Shown: in pieces, positions 55,786-64,000 of the stretch | How the letters are laid out: every line of letters starts with the position of its first letter | How positions within the stretch are numbered: position 1 is the first letter of the stretch | Source of the DNA: Gentiana macrophylla | Taxonomy: Eukaryota; Streptophyta; Magnoliopsida; Gentianales; Gentianaceae | Direction: 5' to 3' | DNA: 64,000 bases | Assembly: GCA_026214975.1 (NCBI GenBank) | Contig: JAOBSW010001018.1 | Coordinates: forward strand, 1 to 64,000 | Position numbers and translations under genes: made by a program | Notes under the pieces: model-generated | The model's database searches: none | What the model was told of the DNA's origin: nothing | Seen by the model: the letters and a program-made list of their open reading frames with translations, nothing else

Positions 55786-56937
55786 CTACAGGTCAATGAT
55801 CTTTTTTTTCTTTCGATTCCTAGTTATCTTCTGAACGGGTGTCAATTTCACTTTGAAGTCATTATCAGAAGAATAACCACCCAATCTAGCAGTAGGACCG
55901 TCTAGGTTTGAAAATTGAAGCTCGGTTTGGGTACTTTCTACACCCAATCGATTCAATTGCTCTGCTAATCCTTCTGTGATCTCAATTTCTTTACAAGCTG
56001 AACTAGAGGGTGCAGTTGAGAGAAGCTTAGTGACCTCTACATGTTCTTTATTCGCTTTTGAATACATCACCAGAAGGAGAGTAGACGCATTCTCAACGTT
56101 GTAATCAGCAAGGGTTTGTGAGTCCTCTAGTTCCTTGCCCTCGAAGATTAGACGTTGATAACGAACAAGAAACCCTAAATTGTCTTCAATTTTAGACTTG
56201 ACATTGTGGACGGTGTCAGAAATCTCTACATCTAGAGTTATAGAGGGCTTGTCAGTGAATTGTATTTTTATCTGTACCCTTCCGCCTGCCGGACAGAATA
56301 TTGTTTTATGGTTATTATAGGGCAATTACTACAAATTTTATTTAAAATAAAATAAAAAAATTGAAAATTCTTAATATGTGTAGTAAAAAAACTTAAATTT
56401 TATACCTTGTTCTTCGAATCCTTCGTTTTTTGTCTCAAGGAATACATCACTTAGGACTGTGTTTGAATGAAAAGAAATCTTCAACAACTTCAATGCCTCT
56501 TCAGTACCAACTTTAACTTTCCTCTCTTCGAGTTCAGAGACATTGAACTTACTCATCACTGATATAATAGACGTTGTTAATATCGGCTTTACAGATAAAT
56601 CATCAAAAACCATGTACGCAACTCTTTCCCTAACATAACCCTTTCCATTGTTGGCAGTTATCGAAAGGTGATCGTTAGTAACAGGTGCAATAACCATTGG
56701 ATTGAGCAGACTGTATATCTGAATTTCCGGTTGCAGGTACGTTTCGTCAAGATTCGTACTAACACTTGTGAGGATATTTCTAATGGAGCCCCCAAAAGAT
56801 TCAGTACTCTCAAGAAGCTTTTGGACTTTGCCGATTGGCAAAGAAGGCAAGACCAAAAGGAAATCCACAAAGTCTTTTGAAGCCTCTGCAAATATTAGTT
56901 TTTTTGACTTGGGATCAATCATCAGCTTAATTTCCAT
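55786..56937 (-). CDS. DUF674-ubiquitin-like fusion protein, copy 6 (intact)
   Basis: Two exons on the minus strand: 56937-56406 (177 codons plus one base) and 56285-55786. Donor AG|GTATAAA, acceptor CCGGCAG|GCGG, intron 118 bp, giving 343 aa. The ATG at 56937 sits in GCAGCCATGG, a strong plant start context. Residues 1-177: DUF674 ([51 protein letters not shown]), lacking the CX4C-CX2C knuckle. Residues about 179-253: UBL (RVQIKIQF, YQRLIFEGKELED, LADYNV, STLLLV). Residues 254-343: a polar tail ending RNRKKKKIIDL, a possible nuclear signal. There is no Gly-Gly. Function unknown; by structure a UBL-bearing adaptor is conceivable. Confidence 0.82.
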
Positions 56938-56980
56938 GGCTGCCAAGTTTATGTGAAGAATAAGAATATGAAAGGGGCAT

Positions 56981-56995
56981 TATATATAGATATAG
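56981..56995 (-). promoter_or_regulatory. TATA box of copy 6
   Basis: CTATATCTATATATA on the minus strand, 44-58 bp before the ATG, implying a short leader. Copy 2 has a TATA-like box at nearly the same distance. Confidence 0.45.
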
Positions 56996-57049
56996 TATTC
57001 ATTAGTAGCATTTACGTAATTCACTTGTACGTGCACGTAGTAGCTTTGA

Positions 57050-57803
57050 ATTTTTTTTATTTTTTTTTTCCCATTAACGAAGCGTTTTCGCAATTCCTTT
57101 CGTTTGGTGTGAGTCGTGTGACTTCTTTTCATTAATCAAATTGTCATTAATTCAGTAGTACCTCAACCTTTTCGATGTACGATGTACATACACATTTAAT
57201 GAAAACACTTTTTTTTCCCTAAAAAAAACACTTTTTGTAAAGGAAAATACTTTCTTAAGTATAAATACTTATTTTTAGGGAGAATTATTCTAAAGGACAA
57301 AAACATTGTCAAAATTGTGAAATAGGACATGAACATAATTTTTTTAGTAAAAAGGATATTTTTAAAATGTAAGTACAAAAATACCCTTAAAAATCAATTT
57401 ATTAAAAAAAAAAAAAAGGATAAAAGCCTTCCACGTTTTATTTAGAAAAGTAAACTCCTTCCACGTTGAGCACAAGAAACTACCACCATATATATATATA
57501 TATAGACGAAGCAATTTAACCCGTTTTCTCTCAATTACCCGCCCCAAACCCGGTTAGAAAATAAAATATATTAATAAAAAAACAAAAAACAGCCGCATGA
57601 CTCCCTCAAAAAACTGCCGCACGTCTGCATGATTTATTCAAAAAAAAAAAAACTCAAATCGACTTTATCTGTTTAATAAAAAAAAATCAGATCGACTTTA
57701 TCCCTAAGAATCAGGGATCTTGATTTCTGAAATCAAAACAGAAATTGCAAATAAAAAAGAAATTAAATCAAATCGACTTTATGCCTGAGAATCACGAAAC
57801 TTG
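57050..57803. other. 5' flank of copy 6, with one end of an M3 MULE
   Basis: 57278-57400 (GGGAGAATTATTCTAAAGGA, then GGACATGAACATAAT) matches the inverted ends of the MULE at 17425-18869. Further inside, AACTGCCGCACG also matches. The other end is not visible before the CACTA terminus at 57804, so the element is truncated or interrupted. 57480-57505 is a TA tract. Confidence 0.55.
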
Positions 57804-57819
57804 CACTACAAAAAAACAG

Positions 57820-58330
57820 CAGTTTTGCGACGGAAGATTACCGTCGCAAACAAGGGTTATTCCGTCGCAAACCCTAGTTTGCGACGGATTTGCGACGATT
57901 TTTCTTTGTCGCATTTTTTAGTCGCAAAACCCCAGTGTTGCGACGGTTTATCCGTCGCAAATTGTTTGCGACGGATTTTGCGACGGATAATAACGTATTT
58001 TATTTTATTTTTTAATTATAATTTCCGTCGCAAAAAATGTATAGTCCGTCGCAAATAACAAATAGCGACGGAAATATTCCGTCGCAAACATGTAAAACTT
58101 CGTCGCAAAAATGTATAATCCGTCGCAAAAAATGTATAATCGGTCGCAACTTATTTTTATTAAATAATTTATTTATTTTAGATCTTTTCATATCCGTCAT
58201 AAAATGAGCCTTTGCCGTCGCAAATACCATATTGCGACGGATATATTCCGTCGCAAAAAATAAAATTAAGCAGAAAATTGGTCGTTTTGCGTGACCGCCA
58301 AACCACATTTGCAAAACAGCCTTAATTTTC
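57820..58330. repeat. CACTA subterminal TTTGCGACGG repeats
   Basis: About 20 copies of TTTGCGACGG or CCGTCGCAAA in both orientations, often as close inverted pairs. This is the expected binding array for the element-encoded TNP1/TNPA-type protein. Confidence 0.88.
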
Positions 58331-58509
58331 CCGGTAGCATTACAATTGCTACCGGCTATCAACAACAACAATATAAGCGGGAATACGATATCAAAGGGGA
58401 TATGTCAAAAATACGTCAAAGGGAAATGTCAAAAAATGAATAAACGATATGTCAAAAGGGATACGATAAGCCAAAATAAATAAAAATGTATCAAAACAAT
58501 GTCACCCGG

Positions 58510-59990
58510 TCGGACCGGTGTACTACCTAAACCCACGCCACCTCCTCCAGGTCCGTGATCGAGAATGGTCATCTCTGTGTCGCCTCGTGCCGGGTTGCAT
58601 CCTCCGGAGGATCTTCGCTAACATTTGGGTAATCCACGCCTCCATCTGCGCTGAGTCTGTCATCGACACTTTGTCTCTCTCTAGCTCCTCCAACCTCGCC
58701 TGGGTTTTTCGCATGAGTGTCATGCGTCTCTCGCCATCTCCAGGTGAGGCGGGTGATTATGCCCCGAGAGTATGTCTCGGCGGATGAGTGTCGAGCAAGA
58801 AGAGCTTCTGTCGTAGTACATGGAGGCGGTGACCCCATGCCAAAAACTCTCCTTCTTGTCGTAACCACCGCGCCAAGCCGTAATAAAGACGCGACTCGTC
58901 GGCTGAGGGTGTCAGTGCGTCTCTGGGCTTTCGCTTCTTCGAGGTGAAGGCGTCTGCATAGTATGATATAAATTTGTTAGTAACAATAATTACATGATAT
59001 ATATATAATGTATATATAATATTTAGAATACATAACGTACCATGATTTTCTCAAACTTCCTCGAGACGAAGTTGCCCGACTTCTTCTTCTTCGAACTACT
59101 CACCAGATCACCGACTGATAGGGGCGCTCCTCTATTGTCCTCCATGGCCCGAGCGAAATCGATAACGCCGCGTCTGCCCATAGCATGTGTCCCAGGGATC
59201 TTCCCTTCCTCACCGGATCCAGAAGCTCGGTTTAGCTTCTTTTTCACAGATGTTTCCTGGAACGCCTATTCCGACATAAGATAAACAAGTTAGTACATAC
59301 ATATATATATATATATAAAATACAAGTATTGTTAATTAAATATTGAATAATTGCTTACGGGACTCCCAATCCACTCCTCGAACTGACGGAGAATATCCGG
59401 GGTCATCCAAAGCCGAGCACGGGGGTTTGTTTGAGCCCGATACATATAATCACGGACCCTGTTGATAGCATACCGCTCAAAAGCTTCCCTAACCAGGCGC
59501 TCGTGGCGTAACTCGAAGCTGAAATGACCCTGCAACATAGTTATATATATGTTATATGTATAGTTATAATTATAGTTATATTTATATGAGCAGCGTACCT
59601 ACTAAATGCGTTCCACCACCTATCTGCTTTGCTCTGGGTGGCATTATGCCACGTGGTGGCAAAAGTGTTGAAGCCGCTGATTATGGCGTTCTTGGCCATT
59701 TTCTTGACATAGTTGTCGGTAAACCTGTCATATTGAAAACAATAAGTTGTTAATATATTTGGTTAATCAAAATATAAATAAAAATACAAACAAATTAAAG
59801 CAAGATATGTATTAACTTACCATCTCCTCGGGATCCAAAGCGGCAATCCAAGGTCACCATTGACAATGACACCAAAATCCTCCTCGCTCATCTGGTGTAT
59901 CTCATCATCCAAACATTGCATCAGTGAGGAGGAAGGCGCTCCGGGAGGGGAACTACCCCTACCGCGTCTACCTCTACGACATCTATTTGA
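58510..59990 (-). pseudogene. TNP1/Transposase_24-like gene of the CACTA element
   Basis: Five exon-like blocks on the minus strand. (1) about 59990-59822: Arg-rich start, then MSEEDFGVIVNGDLGLPLW, ending at a GTAAG donor. (2) 59725-59605: FTDNYVKKMAKNAI and TTWHNATQSKADRWW. (3) 59535-59355: HFSFELRHERLVREAFERY and LRQFEEWIGSP, before GTAAGC. (4) 59270-59040: KIPGTHAMGRRG and LVSSSKKKKSGNFVSRKFE, before GTACG. (5) 58960-58520: FGMGSP, then an MRKTQARLEELERDK coiled coil and MEAWITQMLAKI. This matches plant Ptta/En/Spm transposase_24 (PF03004), the subterminal-repeat binding protein. Block 5 has a frame break near 58870. Confidence 0.78.
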
Positions 59991-60084
59991 CACGAGAAAA
60001 TGAGCGTTTATACTAATATAAATGCAATTATAATAAAAAGGCGTTTATACTAATTAATAATAAATAACAATGTTTAATACATTA

Positions 60085-63000
60085 TTATTCACTATCATGA
60101 CAAAATAAAATATTTAATACATTATTATTCACTATCACTACTAGAATGGAAGAGTTCTTCCTCCTCTTCATCAAGATATCTAGATCATCAACCGATTCTT
60201 CTTCCTCTCCATCTTCTTGTTGAATGAAATCCGCCATCTCATCATCATCCAAGTCATTATCCCCAACATCGGAGTCAACATCGACATCAAGATCTTGGTG
60301 GACAATGTTAAGAGGATCGAGATAATCGGAAACATCATTGATCACTTGTTCTTGGAAAACGGTTTCCTCGGCGGGAGCATCGATAGTCGATCTTGCCTTT
60401 GTTTTGAAAACAACCGACCATTGATCTTTGTCTTTTTCAAACTTGGATATGGAGCATAGTAGACTTGCTCGACTTGATAAGCGAGAACAAATGGATCATA
60501 AGCGCCATATTTCTACCACGATGAACTTCAACTATCTTATAATCTTTATGCACATTCATGCCCCGTTCGTAATTATCAAACCAATCACATTTGAACAATA
60601 CGGCTTTGTAGGCGGTCGAATGTCCATAATACACCAACTCAATGATTTCATTTAAAGTGCCATAATAGTCGGCACCTTCCGTGGAAGCCCGACACAAACT
60701 CCGTTGTTGTTGAAGATTTACCAATATCGGTTGCCCGGTTGAATGTCCGAAAGTTGTAGCCATTAATCGAATAACGTTTCCAAGTTTTGACTTGACGAGA
60801 AGGACCACTTGCCAAAGCTTTTAGCAAATCATCATTCAACAATGATGCTTGTTGTCCAAACCATTTGGTAAATTCATGTTCATGTTTATTCCAAATATCA
60901 TCGAGGTCAATTGAGGTCATTGAACACGAATAAATTGCTCGAACAATCTAAGAATGAATCATTTTGTCGCTTAATGTATATTTGTTCGAAAAAAGCTGTT
61001 AAGCATTGTATATATGTAGTAATGAGGTACTTACAGTTCATACGGTTTCATGATTTGTGATTAGACAATACGTACTTGTGCACAAAGTCATATTCTTTAT
61101 TATCCAAGAACCTCGTCTTGCACTTCCCAGTTGTTGTACCATTATGATCACGGAATAACTCTGTAAATCACGAAACGATTGTCGATGCGAAGTCTCACCA
61201 ACAAACAAGATTCTTTGCTTTTGTTTCAATATGATCATCGTAATACATAAACGTAAGTTTGAAATCTCTTCCAACAAATACGCATTGCATATTTGATCCT
61301 CTACGAAAGCTTTGTTACCAATCTTTTGTTTTAAGTGATTCAAAACCTTTCGAATGGATACATCCATCGATATTGCACGGGACCACCAACTCGACCTCAT
61401 ACGGCAAGTGTACGGTAAATGCTCCATCGAGTTAAAAAGCGCTGGAGGCAAAATCTTCTCTAACTTGCAAATAATCTCAGCAATGTTATTCTCTAAACGA
61501 ATCACGTCTTCTATTTTTAGGGTAGCAGCACACAAGTCTCGAAAGAATTGACTTATCTCAGTCAATGCATTCCATTCATTTTTCGGAATCAATTCTCGAA
61601 GGGCAGCGGCAACAAACGTTCCATAAAAAGCGTGACAATCATGGCTTTTCAAACCACGTAGAATGTATTGATCATGATCTACGCACCTACTCAGTCCGAA
61701 GCATAACCGTCGTGGAATTTCAACTTGGTGACCCATTCACACAACACTTTTCTTTTTCGCTTGTCAAGAACAAGTGTACAATCGGGCGCTTTACGCAAAG
61801 CTCTTTCAAATCTTTAGCAGATTTTGGACCACAAGCGATCTTGCCTTTAACGTCCATAACCGTGTCAATCAATTTTTCAAAAAGTTTTTCTCAATATGCA
61901 TCACATCCAGGCAATGTCGAAGCAAAGCAATGTTTTCCAATACGGAAGATCCCAAAAATGCTTCTTTTCCACCAACCATTCTTGGAGTTTTAAGCCGTTT
62001 CAAGTCCGAATCTGAGCCATCAATGATGCTTGGTAGGTGTTGTACAAATTCCCATACCTCCTCACCACTCAATCTACGGGTGGAGTCGCGTGTTCATCTT
62101 TGTTTGGACTTCAAAAAACCTTTATCGGTCACGAAAAATATGGTCTTCAGGAGAGGGCGCCGATGACAATCAAACCAAGTGCATTTACCACTATGTTTGA
62201 GCCGAACGACTTGTTTCCATCACCACAATAGGGACAAGCTTTCACACCAGCCGTAGTCCACCCGGATAACATGCCATACGCAGGAAAATCATTGATAGTC
62301 CACATTAGTGCAGCCCTCATATGAAAATTCTGTTTTGTGGATACATCGTAAGTAAACAACCCTGTTTCCCACAGCTGCTTCAACTCCTTAATCAATGGTT
62401 GCAAATAAACATCGAGGTTTCTTTCGGATTTTTCGCCCCGGTACAAGCAACGATAAGAATATAAAGCTGTCTTTTCATGCACAAACAGGGCGGAAGATTG
62501 TATGGTGTAACCATGGTCGGCAAAGCAAGAGTAGTTCTTCCCAAAATTACCAAAAGGTGCAAAACCATCCGTGCAAAGTCCTAACCGCACATTTCTAGGC
62601 TCCTTAGCAAACTCTGGTGCATTTGGTCAAAATGCTTCCAAGCTTCAAGCGTCACTTGGGTGGGCCATTATACCGCTTTTGTCTGGGGTTTTCGCGTGCC
62701 ACCTAATTTCCTTGCCTATATGTTTGTGGCGTACAACCTTTGGAGTCTCCAGTCCAATCGGAAATAAGTCATCACTTTGTTAGGCACACGTTGACCTCTC
62801 TTGCGTTCATTTTCGGTTTATATCGATCAAGGTCACACTTCCGACACTTGTCCGATTCGCGTCCTCCTCCCAAAATAACATACACCCCGCGGGACACACG
62901 TGTATTTTCTCATGGGGTAGCTCTAATGCCTTTAACAACTTTTTGGTTTGATAGAAGTTCGAGGTCATTAAGTTATTCTTCGGAAGAATATCTCCTATCA

Positions 63001-63558
63001 AACCGGTAACCCCGCCAACGCATTTGTGAGAGAGGTTGTGATCACATTTCAAAGTGAGCAACCTAGAAGCCGCTTGCGATGCGGAGACACTACTTCCATC
63101 ACATCTGAGTTCCTCTGTGTTTTTCAAACATTTCAAAAAGCGATGCAACCAGGGTTTGGTGTCTCATTGTTCTCCTCTTGGTTAAGAAATTCTTTCTTAC
63201 GTGATCAATCCTATCACGTAATGCGTCATTAACCATGTCACGATAAGGGTTCACATTCCGTTCTTCTTTGAACGTTGATCGGAATGGGAAACTCTTCACC
63301 ATGACACACCCAATCATAGTAGTTTGCGCAAAACCCATATTTAGTTAAATGTAATCTCACGTCATGTTCGATTGAAAATTTAGTGTTCTTACACTTACTA
63401 CATGGACACTTCATCATTCCATTATTTGCCCGAAGCGAATCTAATCGCTTTGCATGTTTTATGAATTCCTCCACTCCATTCACAAATACCGGGTTAAATT
63501 TCTTGTTAGCATCCAACCTCTCGTACATCCAACTCCGTTCTATTCTCTTCATTTTCAA
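60085..63558 (-). pseudogene. TNP2 transposase of the CACTA element
   Basis: Minus strand, in order. Transpos_assoc N-terminus (63558-63238; ERSWMYERL, CPCSKCKN). A linker with IHVCPAGCMLFW (about 62890). The Transposase_21 core (62590-62150; LGLCTDGFAPFG, WTINDFPAYGMLSGW, ACPYC). LLRHCLDVMHIEKN (about 61900). A DUF4218 region (about 61500-61270; LFNSMEHLPYTC). DUF4216 (about 60640-60500; VLFKCDWFD). An acidic C-terminus (60345-60085). LCTDGF and DVMHIEKN are conserved acidic positions of the TNP2 DDE-type core. The blocks lie in different frames with stops between them. Some gaps may be introns, but 61040-61740 has internal frame damage. Confidence 0.85.
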
Positions 63559-63559
63559 T

Positions 63560-64000
63560 CCTACACATCATATCATACAAAATATGAGACTAACAATAGT
63601 CTTTGAAGGTTGTCTCAACACTTTTGCAAACTCAGGTTTTACTCAACTTACTATGAAACTAACAACACTATAACCTAAATTTTCGATTCATGGTCAAAGG
63701 TTCGACGTCAAAATAATTCGGAGGCTTTGCCGGATAACAAAGTACCCCCAGTACCATTTTCCAAACGGGTAGAAGCACCACTTTGAGGACCTTATGTATG
63801 TTATGCTTATCATGTAAGCACATACTTATCATCATTTCAATCCAAATTCAACAAACCAATTCAACCAACATCCGGTTTCTAAACTAAGCATTTTCAACCA
63901 ACATCCGGCTTTGCACATACTTAAGCATTCAAAAACCAATTCAACAAACCAATTCAACCAATTCAACCAACATCCGGCTTTGCACATACTTAACCATTTT
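63560..64000. other. Interior of the CACTA element beyond TNP2
   Basis: AT-rich and upstream of TNP2, probably its 5' leader or the start of the right subterminal region. 63850-63990 has short direct repeats of TTCAACCAA and CAACATCCGG(T/C)TT. Confidence 0.5.

Larger units (their letters stand above)
57804..64000. mobile_element. Large CACTA (En/Spm) element, right end outside the window
   Basis: The terminus CACTACAAAAAAACAGCAG is at 57804, with TTG before it. Dense subterminal GCGACGG repeats follow to about 58330, then two minus-strand gene remnants: TNP1-like (58510-59990) and TNP2 (60090-63560). The layout is that of an autonomous plant CACTA element. Its genes are frameshifted, so this copy is probably inactive. 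At least 6.2 kb. Confidence 0.85.

Overview
The window is nuclear DNA from a flowering plant, most likely a eudicot. It is AT-rich, with many dinucleotide microsatellites, heptameric plant-type telomere repeats (CCCTAAA), plant-only gene families (DUF674, TNP1/TNP2 CACTA transposases, RVT_3 RNase H) and dense nested transposons. The species cannot be fixed from the sequence. Most of the 64 kb is transposon-derived or anonymous.

The only host-like gene family is a same-strand (minus) array of six DUF674-related loci at about 6.3-7.0, 17.0-19.5, 21.9-23.7, 29.6-30.7, 36.2-37.2 and 55.8-56.9 kb, plus an orphan exon at 26.1-26.3 kb. In five of the six, a DUF674 exon ends in a conserved phase-1 donor (AG|GTAT). 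It is followed by a short intron and then an exon encoding a ubiquitin-like (UBL) domain. The genes therefore predict DUF674-UBL fusion proteins. Two copies read through intact: copy 2 (242 aa) and copy 6 (343 aa, with a basic C-terminal tail). Copies 1, 3, 4 and 5 carry frameshifts, a stop or insertions. No UBL ends in the Gly-Gly needed for conjugation. Copies 3 and 4 and the orphan exon share flanks, so they are segmental duplicates and serve as empty-site controls for several transposon insertions.

Layout. 0-5.5 kb: MULE MITE, microsatellite, 5'-truncated Copia pseudogene (minus). 6-10.8 kb: DUF674 copy 1, then anonymous DNA. 10.87-15.98 kb: a non-autonomous CACTA element with 90-bp subterminal repeats, holding a MULE and a cluster of small LTR elements. 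16-31 kb: DUF674-UBL copies 2-4 with hAT, MULE, Stowaway and LTR insertions. 31.8-32.6 kb: long-TIR MULE with a GC-richer interior. 36-38 kb: copy 5 and repeats. 38.4-43.9 kb: a composite repeat block with an interstitial telomere-like array. 44.1-49.1 kb: two abutting Helitrons, the first carrying a MULE MITE and a TRIM-like LTR element. 49.1-50.8 kb: three MULE MITEs. 51.6-53.5 kb: a long Copia-type LTR. 54.2-55.1 kb: an RNase H-like pseudogene split by a hAT element. 55.8-56.9 kb: copy 6. 57.8 kb to the window end: a large CACTA element with decayed TNP1-like and TNP2 genes on the minus strand, its far end lying outside.

The best candidate for something undescribed is the DUF674-ubiquitin-like fusion family. 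The second theme is an abundance of short MULE-type elements whose ends are fixed here by 9-10 bp target-site duplications. Several genes break at single-base indels in or near homopolymers, so real decay and assembly error cannot be separated from this sequence alone.
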